Shown: positions 32,105-40,702 of the stretch, one piece after another
Position numbering within the stretch: the stretch's first letter is position 1
Layout of the letters: each line of letters opens with the position of its first letter
Source of the DNA: Pseudodesulfovibrio indicus
GTDB lineage: Bacteria > Desulfobacterota > Desulfovibrionia > Desulfovibrionales > Desulfovibrionaceae
NCBI RefSeq assembly: GCF_001563225.1
Contig: NZ_CP014206.1
Span: forward strand, 1-64,000
DNA: 64,000 bases
Direction: 5' to 3'
Program-made: the position numbers and the translations under genes
The notes under the pieces: model-generated
What the model was told of the DNA's origin: nothing
Database searches by the model: none
What the model saw: the letters and a program-made list of their open reading frames with translations, nothing else

Positions 32105-32737
32105 ATGTTGCGCCGCAACTGGGAGCTGCTGCTTGCCCTGACGGTCGCTTTGCTGACCGTCCTGGGCATGGCCTCATGGGCCGACGCGGGCGACATCCCT
32201 GCCCGCGCCCAGCAGTACCGCTCGACGCTCATCCGCTGCGCCCGCGCGGAGTGGGGGCTTAATGCGCCCGTAGCCACCTTCGCGGCCCAGGTCCACCAGG
32301 AAAGCTATTGGAACCCCGACGCGCGGTCGCCCTACGCTGACGGCCTGGCGCAGTTCACTGCGTCCACCGCCAACTGGCTCCCTGAGGTCGCTCCGCAGGT
32401 CGGCGAGGCCGATCCGTTCAATCCGGGCTGGGCGCTGCGCGCCCTGACCGCCTACGACCTGCACCTGTGGTCCCGCATTTCGGCAGCCACCGATTGCGAC
32501 CGGATGGCCAAGACCCTGTCCGCCTACAACGGCGGCCTGGGCTGGCTCCGGCGCGACGAGCGGCTGGCCGAGGCCCAGGGGCTGGACCCGGCCCAATGGT
32601 GGGACCAGGTGGAAGCGGTCAACGCCGGGCGTGCCCCCTGGGCCATCCGCGAGAACCGCGCCTATCCGCGCCGAATCCTGCTCCTGCTCGAACCTCTGTA
32701 CGAGGGTGCCGGGTGGGGCAAAGGAATGTGCCCATGA
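32105..32737 (+). CDS. Phage lytic transglycosylase (lysozyme-like endolysin)
   Basis: The 210-residue protein has an N-terminal hydrophobic segment that looks like a signal or signal-anchor (about 7-28), then an SLT-type muramidase fold: the catalytic glutamate context FAAQVHQESYWNPDARS (about 57-73), ADGLAQF and SAYNGGLGWLRR. It should cleave peptidoglycan. It follows the holin with no gap and overlaps the Rz start (ATGA). Confidence 0.85.
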   Translation: MLRRNWELLLALTVALLTVLGMASWADAGDIPARAQQYRSTLIRCARAEWGLNAPVATFAAQVHQESYWNPDARSPYADGLAQFTASTANWLPEVAPQVGEADPFNPGWALRALTAYDLHLWSRISAATDCDRMAKTLSAYNGGLGWLRRDERLAEAQGLDPAQWWDQVEAVNAGRAPWAIRENRAYPRRILLLLEPLYEGAGWGKGMCP

Positions 32738-33378
32738 ACATCATCTCCACCCTGACCGGTTCTGTCTGGAAGAGGGTTGCCGTGGGGTTGGCCCTGACCA
32801 TCCTGCTGGCCGTCCTGGTGGGCGTGGCCGCCTGGAAGGGCTACCGCGCCGGATACGCCGCCGCCGACCTCAAGCGCCGGGCCGAGGTGGCCGACATTCG
32901 CGCCGGTCACGCCGAGGCCCTGGCCGAGGCCGAGGCCCTGGCCCGTCATGCCCTGGAGGCCGCCACGGCCCGGGGCAACGCCCTGGAGGCCGAGTACCTG
33001 GCCGCCCGAAAAACCATCAACCGTCAGTCCCGCGAGCTGACCAAGCAAAGGATAGCCAATGCGAGCCGTGATCATATTGTCGTTGCTGACGGCACTGTCC
33101 GCGTCAGCCCTGAGTGGGTGCGCCTCTACAACGAGGCCATCGGAGCCGGTCCCGGTGACGGTGGTCGCGCCCTGCCCGGAGCCGCCCCCGGCGCTGCTGG
33201 AGAGGCCGGAGCCGCCGGAACCGCTGGTGCCGGGGTACTTCGAGGAGGCGCAGCCGTGACCCTCGCCGACATCCTCGCCCACGTCCGGGACAACGCCAGG
33301 CGCAGCCGTCACATGGAGGCCCAGCTCAACGCCCTGATTGACTGGGCCGAAGGGTTGCCGGAGGTTGAACATGACTGA
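32734..33378 (+). CDS. Rz-like inner-membrane spanin
   Basis: The 214-residue protein has an N-terminal transmembrane helix (about 16-36, VGLALTILLAVLVGVAAW), then an Ala/Glu-rich coiled coil (45-100) and an extended low-complexity tail, the layout of an i-spanin. A second gene lies wholly inside it in another frame (33059-33259), which is the usual Rz/Rz1 nesting. The ATG overlaps the lysozyme stop. Confidence 0.75.
   Translation: MNIISTLTGSVWKRVAVGLALTILLAVLVGVAAWKGYRAGYAAADLKRRAEVADIRAGHAEALAEAEALARHALEAATARGNALEAEYLAARKTINRQSRELTKQRIANASRDHIVVADGTVRVSPEWVRLYNEAIGAGPGDGGRALPGAAPGAAGEAGAAGTAGAGVLRGGAAVTLADILAHVRDNARRSRHMEAQLNALIDWAEGLPEVEHD
33059..33259 (+). CDS. Rz1-like outer-membrane lipoprotein spanin, nested in Rz
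   Basis: The 66-residue product starts at ATG 33059 with AAAGGA at 33047-33052. It begins with a lipoprotein signal (MRAVIILSLLTALSASALSG then C), lipidation at Cys21, followed by a proline-rich stretch typical of Rz1. It lies fully inside the Rz frame. Together they should fuse inner and outer membranes during lysis. Confidence 0.85.
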   Translation: MRAVIILSLLTALSASALSGCASTTRPSEPVPVTVVAPCPEPPPALLERPEPPEPLVPGYFEEAQP

Positions 33379-33742
33379 CCTCTCCACTCTGGCCGACTGG
33401 AGCCGCGTTATTTCCTTCCTCATCACGGCGGCCCAGCTCCTCACTACCGTCGGCATCATCTACCTCGGCAGCAAGTTCGTTGGCCGCAAGGACTGCGACC
33501 GGAAATGCAAGGCGCATGAGGACGAAGTAGCCCTGCTGCGGGACAAACTCCAGACGGTGAAGGATACTCAGGCCGCCGCTCCGACGGGGCGGGAGATTTC
33601 CGCCATCAAGGAACAGCTCGGAGACATGGCCGGAGACATCAAGGCGCTGCGGGTCGGTGCCGAGGCAAACGCCGACGCCATGAAGCGCATAGAGCGCCCC
33701 CTCAACCTGCTCCTCGAACACGAATTATCCGGAGGGAAATAA
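33371..33742 (+). CDS. DUF2730-type phage membrane protein
   Basis: The 123-residue protein has one N-terminal transmembrane helix (about 12-34, VISFLITAAQLLTTVGIIYL), then a CDRKCKAH segment and a coiled-coil C-terminus. This matches the Mu-like DUF2730 family between lysis and terminase genes. It overlaps the Rz stop by 8 bases. Confidence 0.7.
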   Translation: MTDLSTLADWSRVISFLITAAQLLTTVGIIYLGSKFVGRKDCDRKCKAHEDEVALLRDKLQTVKDTQAAAPTGREISAIKEQLGDMAGDIKALRVGAEANADAMKRIERPLNLLLEHELSGGK

Positions 33743-34038
33743 TGAGCTTCGCTGATCTGCTTACCGAGGACCGCCGCCTTGTGCTGCTCTGCCTGCTGGA
33801 CCTGGCCCCGGCGGCTCAGGCCAACACCTACGTACTGGCATCCGGCTTGCGCGAAATGGCCCACAACTGCTCCCAGGACCAGGTGGAGACCGACGCCGCC
33901 TGGCTGGCCGAGCAGGGGCTTGTCGCCGTCAAGGAGCTGGAGTCCGTCAGGGTCGTGCAGCTGACCGCGCGCGGGGCCGACGTGGCCGCCGGGCGCGCCC
34001 GCGTACCCGGCGTCAAGCGGCCTGTGCCGGGGGTGTAG
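33742..34038 (+). CDS. VpaChn25_0724-type winged-helix phage protein (Mu gp26 position)
   Basis: The 98-residue protein is a small winged helix (LTEDRRLVLLCLLDLAPAAQANTYVLASGLREM...DQVETDAAWLAEQGLVAVKEL). It lies in the position of Mu gp26. Its ATG overlaps the previous stop by one base. Role in packaging or late regulation not known. Confidence 0.7.
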   Translation: MSFADLLTEDRRLVLLCLLDLAPAAQANTYVLASGLREMAHNCSQDQVETDAAWLAEQGLVAVKELESVRVVQLTARGADVAAGRARVPGVKRPVPGV

Positions 34039-34039
34039 C

Positions 34040-34624
34040 ATGCCCCGTCAATCCACCATAAAGCGGCTGCCGCCCGCCATCCGTGACCGCATCGGCGCGC
34101 TCCTGGACCAGGGACGCACCCTGGACGAAATCCTCACGCACCTGGAGTCCATGGACGTACAGGTTTCGCGGTCGGCGCTGGGCCGCTACAAGCAGCATAT
34201 CGACAAGGTCAGCGAACGCATCCGCCGGTCCCGCGAGGTGGCCGAGGCTATCGTGCGGAACCAGGGCGACGCCCCGGAATCCAAGACCGCCAGGCTCAAC
34301 ATCGAGCTGCTTCACGGCGTCATCCTGGACATGATCTCCCAACTGCCCGACGGGGCCGACAACCCCGGCAGCGACGATGCGCAATCCGTGCTGCTCACCC
34401 TGTCCCCGCGCGGGGCCATGGAGATGGCCAAGGCCATGGACCACTTGGCCAGGGCCTCCAAGCAGGACGCCGACCTCATCGCCAAGCTGCGAGAGGAGGC
34501 GCGGGCCGAGGCCGAGGCCGAGATGGACAAGGCCGTGGAAGAAGTCGCCAAGCAGGACGGCGGCAAGGCTTCCGCCGAGGACGTCCTCCAGCGCATCCGG
34601 GCCGTCTACCGAGGCGAGGCATGA
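34040..34624 (+). CDS. Small terminase-type protein (DUF3486, Mu gp27)
   Basis: The 194-residue protein begins with MPRQSTIKRLPPAIRDRIGALLDQGRTLDEI, the DUF3486/gp27 start, with a helix-turn-helix (VSRSALGRYKQHI) and a helical acidic C-terminus. It should recognise packaging sites and recruit the large terminase, whose start overlaps its stop by four bases. Confidence 0.85.
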   Translation: MPRQSTIKRLPPAIRDRIGALLDQGRTLDEILTHLESMDVQVSRSALGRYKQHIDKVSERIRRSREVAEAIVRNQGDAPESKTARLNIELLHGVILDMISQLPDGADNPGSDDAQSVLLTLSPRGAMEMAKAMDHLARASKQDADLIAKLREEARAEAEAEMDKAVEEVAKQDGGKASAEDVLQRIRAVYRGEA

Positions 34625-35982
34625 GCAACGGCATCCTGCATCCGTATCAGCAGCGATGGGCTGCGGATCAGTCCCGGTTCAAGGTCGGCATGTTCGCACG
34701 CCAGACCGGCAAGACGTTTACCACCACCTACGAGATCGCCGACGACATCCTGGAACACGACATCCGCAAGGAGCGCACCCGGTGGGTTATCCTGTCGCGC
34801 GGCGAGCGCCAGGCCAAGGAGGCCATGGACGAAGGCCTCAAGCTCCACCTGCGCGCCATGGGCGCTGGCTTCGACGCCTACTCCGAGGACTCCGGGTACC
34901 GGTACGAGGACGGCTCCTCCATCAAGGCCCAGGAGATCATCCTCAAGCACGGCAGCCGGGTGACGGCCCTGCCTGCAAACCCCGACACGGCGCGCGGTTT
35001 TTCGGCCAACGTGTTCCTCGACGAGTTCGCCTACCATGCCGACTCCCGCAAGATATGGGCGGCGCTGTTCCCGGTCATCTCCAAGCCTGGACTCCGGCTG
35101 CGCGTGGTCTCCACCCCCAACGGCAAGGGCAATAAATTCTACGAGCTGATGACCGATGCCGCTCTCGGCAAGGTGTGGAGCCGCCATGTGGTGGACATTC
35201 ACCAGGCCGTTGCCGAGGGGCTTCCGCGTGACATAGCCGAGCTGCGCGCCGGTCTGGGCGACGACGACGCCTGGGCGCAGGAATACGAGCTGAAGTGGCT
35301 GGACGAGGCGTCCGCCTGGCTCTCCTACGACCTGATCGGCGGCGTGGAGCATGAGCGGGCGGGCATCCCGGAGAACTACACCGGCGGCCCCTGCTTCGTG
35401 GGCGTGGACATCGGCATACGGGGCGACCTGTTCGTCATCTGGATTTTCGAGAAGGTGGGCGACGTCCTTTGGACCCGCGAGGTGATCGTGCGCAAGCGGA
35501 TCTCTTTTGCCGAGCAGGACGCTCTCCTGGACGAAGTCTTCGCCCGCTACCACGTTGTGGCCTGCCGCATGGACCAGACCGGCATGGGGGAGAAACCCGT
35601 CGAGGATGCCAAACGCCGCCACGGTCAGGTGCGTGTCCAGGGAGTCATCTTCAACCCTGCGACCAAACTCTACCTGGCGACCCTGGGCAAGGAAGGCTTC
35701 GACGACAAGACCGTGCGCATTCCTCTCGGTGATCAAGCGCTGCGGGCCGACCTGCATAAGCTGCGCCGTGAGAGCACCCCCACCGGGGCCCCGCGTTTCG
35801 TGGCCGAGTCCGATGCCTCGGGCCACGCCGACCGAGCTTGGGCCTGCTTTCTCGCCCAGGCCGCCGCCGACGTCGGCCAGGAACGTTTCGAATACGAAGC
35901 CGTCCGCCCCCCCAGGATTGACGACGACAAAGACGACCGGCCGTGTCGCTGCACCGCCGGATTCAGCAGAGGTATTCTATGA
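34621..35982 (+). CDS. Large terminase subunit (Mu gp28-like)
   Basis: The 453-residue packaging motor has Walker A ARQTGKT (about residues 26-32), Walker B VFLDEFAYH (about 130-138), and the C-terminal RNase-H-type nuclease beginning CFVGVDIGIRGD (about 258-269). The N-terminal HPYQQRW motif is typical. It overlaps both neighbours by four bases (ATGA), so translation is coupled. Confidence 0.92.
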   Translation: MSNGILHPYQQRWAADQSRFKVGMFARQTGKTFTTTYEIADDILEHDIRKERTRWVILSRGERQAKEAMDEGLKLHLRAMGAGFDAYSEDSGYRYEDGSSIKAQEIILKHGSRVTALPANPDTARGFSANVFLDEFAYHADSRKIWAALFPVISKPGLRLRVVSTPNGKGNKFYELMTDAALGKVWSRHVVDIHQAVAEGLPRDIAELRAGLGDDDAWAQEYELKWLDEASAWLSYDLIGGVEHERAGIPENYTGGPCFVGVDIGIRGDLFVIWIFEKVGDVLWTREVIVRKRISFAEQDALLDEVFARYHVVACRMDQTGMGEKPVEDAKRRHGQVRVQGVIFNPATKLYLATLGKEGFDDKTVRIPLGDQALRADLHKLRRESTPTGAPRFVAESDASGHADRAWACFLAQAAADVGQERFEYEAVRPPRIDDDKDDRPCRCTAGFSRGIL

Positions 35983-37514
35983 AGACTCCCCTCCTGTATG
36001 ACAGCCGAGGCAATCCCATCGTCCGCAAGGCTTTGACCGAAGAGGCGGCGGCCCCGTCTCTGACCGGAATCCGTTCCATCTGGGACAATGAATCCGTGGC
36101 CCTGGGGCTGACCCCGCAGCGACTCGCCCAAGTCCTGCGCGCGGCTGCCGACGGCGACGCCCGCGAGTATCTGATCCTGGCGGAAGAGATGGAGGAGCGC
36201 GACCTGCACTACGCCTCGGTCCTGTCCACCCGCAAGCGGGCCGTGGCCGGTATCGAGCCCAACGTTATTCCCGCCTCGGATTCCCCCAAGGACCGGGAGA
36301 TAGCCGAGGCCGTCAAGGAGCTGGTGGAGCGTCCCGAATTTTCCCACCTGGTCACCGACCTGCTGGACAGCCTGGGCAAGGGGTATTCCGCCTGCGAGAT
36401 CATGTGGGACCAGAGCGGAGCCCAGTGGACGCCCAGGGAGTACATCTGGCGCGACCCGCGCTTTTTCGTCTTCGATAGGACCTCCCGCCAGAAGCTGCAT
36501 CTGCTGACCGACGAGGCGAGTTTTGAGGGCGTTCCGCTTTCGCCGTTCAAGTTTATCGTGCATATCCCGCATCTCAAGTCCGGCATCCCGATCCGGGGTG
36601 GCATTGCCCGGCTTGCCGCCGTGGCCTGGATGTGCAAGGCGTATTCGCTGACCGACTGGATGGCGTTCTGCGAGGTGTTCGGCATGCCCATCCGCATCGG
36701 TCGATACGGCGAGAACGCCTCCGAGCGCGACAAGGACATCCTGCGCCGGGCCGTGGCCAACATCGGCATGGACGCGGCCGCGATCCTGCCCGACTCCATG
36801 CGCCTGGAGTTCGTCGAGGCGGCCAAGTCCGCCGGTGGTCAGGAGCTGTTCCTGCGGCTGGCCGAGTACCTGGACCGCCAGATTTCCAAGGGCATCCTGG
36901 GCCAGACCATGACCACGGACGACGGCAGCTCCCAGGCGCAGGCCGAGGTGCACAACGAGGTCCGGCTGGACATCAAGAATGACGACGGCAAGCAGGTCGC
37001 GGCGACGGTAAACCGCGACCTGGTCAAACCGTTCGTGGACCTGAACTACGGCGTCCAGGAGCGCTATCCCCGCGTCCGCATCCATGAGGAGGAGCCCGAG
37101 GACATCACGGCGCTGGCCGACATCCTCAACAAGATCGTGCCGCTCGGCGGCGCGCGCATCTCGGCCCGGTCAGTGCGCGAGCGGCTGGGATTCCCGGAGC
37201 CCGAGGGCGACACCGACCTGCTCGGCCTGGACGCTCAGGCAGAACCGGCCCCGGCTATCAACCGCGCCATGAACCGCGCCGAAACCGACGCCGACGAGCT
37301 GGAGCGCATGGCCGACGAGGCTCTGGCCGATTGGGAGCCGATCATGGCCCCCCTCGTCAACCCCGTGCAGGAACTGGCCGACCGCTGCGCCGATTACGAC
37401 GAGTTCCTGGACGGCCTGGGCGAGATCGCCCGCGCCATGGACGCCGAGACGCTGATCCGCTCCCTGGCCGAGGCGACCTTCAGGGCGCGCGGCCTGGGCG
37501 ACGTTGAGGACTAG
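35979..37514 (+). CDS. Portal protein (DUF935, Mu gp29-like)
   Basis: The 511-residue protein matches the Mu-type portal: MKTPLLYDSRGNPIVRKALTEE start, HYASVLSTRKRAVAG (about 74-88), YIWRDPRFFVFDR, and IPHLKSGIPIRGGIARLAAV in the core, with an acidic C-terminus. It forms the dodecameric head entry ring. The start is ATG 35979, overlapping the terminase stop. Confidence 0.92.
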   Translation: MKTPLLYDSRGNPIVRKALTEEAAAPSLTGIRSIWDNESVALGLTPQRLAQVLRAAADGDAREYLILAEEMEERDLHYASVLSTRKRAVAGIEPNVIPASDSPKDREIAEAVKELVERPEFSHLVTDLLDSLGKGYSACEIMWDQSGAQWTPREYIWRDPRFFVFDRTSRQKLHLLTDEASFEGVPLSPFKFIVHIPHLKSGIPIRGGIARLAAVAWMCKAYSLTDWMAFCEVFGMPIRIGRYGENASERDKDILRRAVANIGMDAAAILPDSMRLEFVEAAKSAGGQELFLRLAEYLDRQISKGILGQTMTTDDGSSQAQAEVHNEVRLDIKNDDGKQVAATVNRDLVKPFVDLNYGVQERYPRVRIHEEEPEDITALADILNKIVPLGGARISARSVRERLGFPEPEGDTDLLGLDAQAEPAPAINRAMNRAETDADELERMADEALADWEPIMAPLVNPVQELADRCADYDEFLDGLGEIARAMDAETLIRSLAEATFRARGLGDVED

Positions 37515-37516
37515 CC

Positions 37517-38779
37517 GTGGCCAAGCCCGCGCATCTCATCCCGCCGCCCAAGGAAGCCCTGGCCTGGTTCAGGTCCAAGGGCATCAAGCCGAGCTTCGAC
37601 CACACCGACGTCTGGCGCGAGGAGCATGCCTCGGCGTTCACTGTGGCCAAGGCCACCAAGCTCGATATTCTTTCCGACATCCGGGCCGAGGTGGACCGCG
37701 CCCTGGCCGAGGGCCGCACTTACCGCGACTTCGCCAAGAACCTGACTCCGACCCTCCAGCGCAAGGGGTGGTGGGGCGTCAAGGCGCAGACCGACCCGTT
37801 GACCGGCGAGACGCGCATGGTGCAGCTCGGCAGCCCCCGCCGCCTGAAGGTGATATACGAGACCAACATGCGCACCGCGCGCAGCGCCGGGCAGTGGGAG
37901 CGCATTCAGCGCACCAAGGCCGGGCTGCCGTACCTGCTCTATCAGCTGGGACCGTCGCGGGAGCACCGCCCGGAGCATGTGGCCTTTCACGGCCTGCTGC
38001 TGCCGGTGGATGAAACGTTCTGGTCAACGCACATGCCGCCCAACGGCTGGGGCTGCAAGTGCCATGTGCGCCAGGTCTCCAAGGGCGAATACGCGCGGTT
38101 GCAAAAGAACGGCGTTCGCGCCCCGGAGCCGGAGCAGGAGATCAACCCGGACACAGGGTTGCCCACCGGCCACCGCATGCCTTCATCTGTGCCGGTCAGG
38201 ACAAAGGCCCCGAACCTCGGGACGCGGGAGTGGGTCAACAAGCGCACCGGCGAGGTGCACCGCGTGCCGGTCGGCGTCGACCCCGGCTGGGACTACAACC
38301 CCGGCGCGGCAGGCCGCCTCAACAAGTCCCTGGAGCTGGCAGGGCAGAAGCTCGTCCAGGCAGGAGCCGAAGGCGGCCCGGTTGTCCGCGAGCTGGTGGC
38401 GGGTACGCTGGAGGATTGGGCCAAGTCGCCCAAGGCGGACTTTCCCATCGGCCTCATGTCCGAGGCCGACGCGGCCCGGATCGGCGGCAAGGTCCGGTTG
38501 GTCAACCTGTCGCCGGAGACAATGGCCAAGCAGCTGCGCGCGCATCCCGAACTGGCCTTCGACGAATACGCCACCGTCCAGGACGCCCTGGATCGCGGCG
38601 AGGCCATCCAGGACGGCCCCAGGAGCCTGGTCTATCTGCTGGAGTCCGACGGGTATGTGGTGGTGGTCAAGGCTACGCGGACGGGCAAGGCGCTGTTTAT
38701 GACGAGCCTCCGGCGCTTGCCGTCCAGCGACGCCCGACGGGACGTCGAGCTGCGCCGCCTGCGGGGCAAACAAAAATGA
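37517..38779 (+). CDS. Mu gpF-like head morphogenesis protein with C-terminal PBECR-like domain
   Basis: The 420-residue protein starts at GTG 37517. The N-terminal 200 residues carry the Phage_Mu_F pattern (ETNMRTARSAGQWERIQ and the THMPPNGWGCKCHVRQVS zinc-type motif, about 170-190). The C-terminal 120 residues (LSPETMAKQLRAHPELAFDEY...VYLLESDGYVVVVKATRTGKALFMTSLRRL) match the style of the PBECR (phage barnase-EndoU-colicin-RelE-like) domains found at this end of gpF proteins, so a nuclease/toxin role is possible. Active-site residues are not verified. Confidence 0.85.
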   Translation: MAKPAHLIPPPKEALAWFRSKGIKPSFDHTDVWREEHASAFTVAKATKLDILSDIRAEVDRALAEGRTYRDFAKNLTPTLQRKGWWGVKAQTDPLTGETRMVQLGSPRRLKVIYETNMRTARSAGQWERIQRTKAGLPYLLYQLGPSREHRPEHVAFHGLLLPVDETFWSTHMPPNGWGCKCHVRQVSKGEYARLQKNGVRAPEPEQEINPDTGLPTGHRMPSSVPVRTKAPNLGTREWVNKRTGEVHRVPVGVDPGWDYNPGAAGRLNKSLELAGQKLVQAGAEGGPVVRELVAGTLEDWAKSPKADFPIGLMSEADAARIGGKVRLVNLSPETMAKQLRAHPELAFDEYATVQDALDRGEAIQDGPRSLVYLLESDGYVVVVKATRTGKALFMTSLRRLPSSDARRDVELRRLRGKQK

Positions 38780-38801
38780 GCCTCGGGGTACGAGGCTCAT
38801 T
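38777..38801 (+). terminator. Hairpin at the end of the gpF gene
   Basis: TGAGCCTCG (38777-38785), loop GGGTA, CGAGGCTCA (38791-38799): a perfect 9-bp stem that includes the gpF stop codon, followed by TTGT. It is likely to end or protect the packaging-module transcript. Confidence 0.7.
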
Positions 38802-38802
38802 G

Positions 38803-38922
38803 TCAGCTGACCGGCGGGGCCTCCCTGCCCGGACCGAGTCCGGCAACCCCGCATAATACACCGACGCAAGCGCCGGGTTACGGCCGGGAGATTCATCACC
38901 GTGTCGCGGCCAGCTGATCCAT
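38803..38922 (+). ncRNA. Candidate structured RNA element between gpF and the protease gene
   Basis: TCAGCTG (38803-38809) can pair with CAGCTGA (38911-38917), enclosing GCGGGG (38814-38819) with CCCCGC (38847-38852). Inside this is CCGGAC-CGA-GTCCGG (38829-38843), and further on GCCG-GGTTA-CGGC. The result is a closed multi-branch fold. The outer sequences, AC(C/A)GGCGGGG and GGCCAGCTG(A/C)TCCAT, recur upstream of com (54979-55055). No known RNA family was recognised. Confidence 0.4.
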
Positions 38923-39035
38923 AAATACACCCTCACATCGTCCGAGTCAAACCCACTCCGCCAAATTCGCCCCTGTCGCGCCGTCGCCCTCCGGCGCGAG
39001 CCCTCGCCCGGTTTTTCCGGGAAAATGCGCCGTAG

Positions 39036-39061
39036 GGCGTTCATGAACGCCTGTGAACGCC
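39036..39061. promoter_or_regulatory. Palindromic site before the head-gene promoter
   Basis: GGCGTTCATGAACGCC (39036-39051) is a perfect 16-base palindrome, followed three bases on by a third half-site TGAACGCC (39054-39061). It lies about 70 bases upstream of the second copy of the late-promoter element. A dimeric DNA-binding protein is the obvious reader, but which one is unknown. Confidence 0.5.
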
Positions 39062-39128
39062 CCGCCGTGGTCCTCGATGCCCGGCATTGTCACCCGATCC
39101 CAGCCAGCCCGACCTGATCCCCGTCTCA

Positions 39129-39149
39129 TTTTATAACCTCGGTTACAAG
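39129..39149 (+). promoter_or_regulatory. Late promoter/activator site 2 (before the protease gene)
   Basis: Identical over all 21 bases to 31651-31671, with palindromic centre TAACC-TC-GGTTA. It lies 35 bases before the protease ATG, in the place of the Mu PI promoter. A -10 box near 39168 would give a very short or leaderless 5' end. Recognition by the Mor-type activator is inferred. Confidence 0.65.
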
Positions 39150-39183
39150 CCAGGGGCCGGTTGAGCGTGTCAACGTCGGCTCC

Positions 39184-40278
39184 ATGCACAAAGACTTCCT
39201 CAAAGCAATAAATGTTGAATTGGTCAACGGGGCCGCGCCTGAGTGGGTGCAGCTCCTGCCCCCCGGTCCCAAAGTCGAGGGCCGCGACGGCCGCTATTGG
39301 TGGTTCGGCCCCGAGGAACATCGCTCCGTCATGGATCGTTTCGTTGGCGGCCAAATCGACATGCCCATCGACCGCGAGCACTCCACCGACAAGAAAGGAG
39401 CCTTGGGCGAGGAAGCCCCGGCCGCCGCGTGGATCACGGAGTTGGCCGACCGAAATGGAGATGGCGGCGTGTGGGGGCGCGTGGATTGGACCGTGCGCGG
39501 TCGCGCTCAGGTCGAGGCCCGCGAATACCGTTATCTCAGCCCCGTCTTTTTCTACACCAAGGATCTGCGCATCGTAGCCCTGGATTCCGCAGGGCTGACC
39601 AATAAACCCAACCTTCACCTGACCGCGCTCAACCGGCAGGTGGCAACCATGGAGGACGACGCCATGCGCAAGGCACTGTGCCAAAAGCTTGGTCTGCCGG
39701 AGACGGCATCCGACCAGGAAATCATCGACGCCGTGACCAAGGTCCAGGGGGACCTTTCCACGGCTTCCAACCGGGCCATGAGCAAGGACCTGCTGTCCGC
39801 GCTCGGCCTGACCGAGGACGCGGGGGCCGACGCGGCTGCCGCCAAGGCCAAGGAACTGACCACGAGCAAGGCTCTCAACGCCCAAGGGCTGCCCCAGGGC
39901 GTGGACCTGTCCAGCCTGGTGCCGCGCGCCGACCTGATGCAGGCCCTCAATCGCGCCGAGACCGCCGAGAAGGCGATCAAGGAGCGCGACGCCAAGGAGC
40001 TGGACGGCAAGATCGAGGTCGCGGTCAACACCGCCATCAGGGAAGGCAAGATTGCCCCGGCGAGCAAGGACTACCACATGGCCATGTGCCGGACCGAAAA
40101 CGGCCTGGCCCAGTTCGAGGCGTTCGCCAAGTCCGCGCCCCAGCTCATCGCCGATCCGCAGCTGCCGGAAACGCCCGGCAACACGGAAAAGGCCCTGAAC
40201 CAGCAGCAGGCCCACATCGCCGCGCAGTTCGGCAACACCGCTGAAGACCTGGCCAAGTACGCCGGGAAGGAGGGCTAA
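39184..40278 (+). CDS. Prohead protease/scaffold (Mu gpI-like) with nested scaffold start
   Basis: The 364-residue protein has an N-terminal protease domain (about 1-150: WFGPEEHRSVMDRFVGGQIDMPIDREHS, and EYRYLSPVFFYTKDLRIVALDSAGLTNKPNL) and a charged helical scaffold domain. Internal ATG 39664 (Met161), preceded by GGAGGA at 39651-39656, could start a separate scaffold protein like Mu gpZ. No ribosome site is obvious for the first ATG. Confidence 0.88.
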   Translation: MHKDFLKAINVELVNGAAPEWVQLLPPGPKVEGRDGRYWWFGPEEHRSVMDRFVGGQIDMPIDREHSTDKKGALGEEAPAAAWITELADRNGDGGVWGRVDWTVRGRAQVEAREYRYLSPVFFYTKDLRIVALDSAGLTNKPNLHLTALNRQVATMEDDAMRKALCQKLGLPETASDQEIIDAVTKVQGDLSTASNRAMSKDLLSALGLTEDAGADAAAAKAKELTTSKALNAQGLPQGVDLSSLVPRADLMQALNRAETAEKAIKERDAKELDGKIEVAVNTAIREGKIAPASKDYHMAMCRTENGLAQFEAFAKSAPQLIADPQLPETPGNTEKALNQQQAHIAAQFGNTAEDLAKYAGKEG

Positions 40279-40281
40279 CCC

Positions 40282-40683
40282 ATGGCTCTTTCCGCTGATC
40301 GCAACACCCCGCTCAAGGACGGCAAGGAAATCCCCGTCCCGATGGCTGCCGGTGCCAAGGTTTACGGCGGCGGCATCGTGGTGGCCAACGCCACCGGCTA
40401 CGCCGCCCCCGGCAGCACGGCCACGACCCTCACCTACCTCGGGCGCGCCGAGGAACAGGTGGACAACACCGACGGCGCTGACGGCGACAAGACCGTCCGT
40501 GTCGGTCGCCTGAAGGCGTTCAAGTTCGAGAACTCGGACGCCGACCCCGTCACCCAGGCCAGCCTGGGCAAGCCTTGTTACATCGTCGACGACCAGACCG
40601 TGGCCGCGACCGACGGCACCTCGACCCGCTCCGCAGCGGGCATCGTGGTCGGCGTGGAATCCGACGGCGTGTGGGTCGAGTAA
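40282..40683 (+). CDS. Small head protein (decoration/structural)
   Basis: The 133-residue, glycine/alanine-rich beta protein (PVPMAAGAKVYGGGIVVANATGYAAPGS ... SAAGIVVGVESDGVWVE) lies between the protease and the major capsid gene, where Mu-like phages keep a small decoration-type protein. The composition supports a structural role; assignment by position. Confidence 0.65.
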   Translation: MALSADRNTPLKDGKEIPVPMAAGAKVYGGGIVVANATGYAAPGSTATTLTYLGRAEEQVDNTDGADGDKTVRVGRLKAFKFENSDADPVTQASLGKPCYIVDDQTVAATDGTSTRSAAGIVVGVESDGVWVE

Positions 40684-40702
40684 CCCAAGGAGACATAAAA
40701 AA

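Noticed and set aside
38860..38922. Twister-like ribozyme in the element after gpF (CATAATACACC and CGCAAG resemble parts of the motif)
   Set aside because: The second helix and the GGAG-type strand needed to close the twister fold could not be found in the right order.
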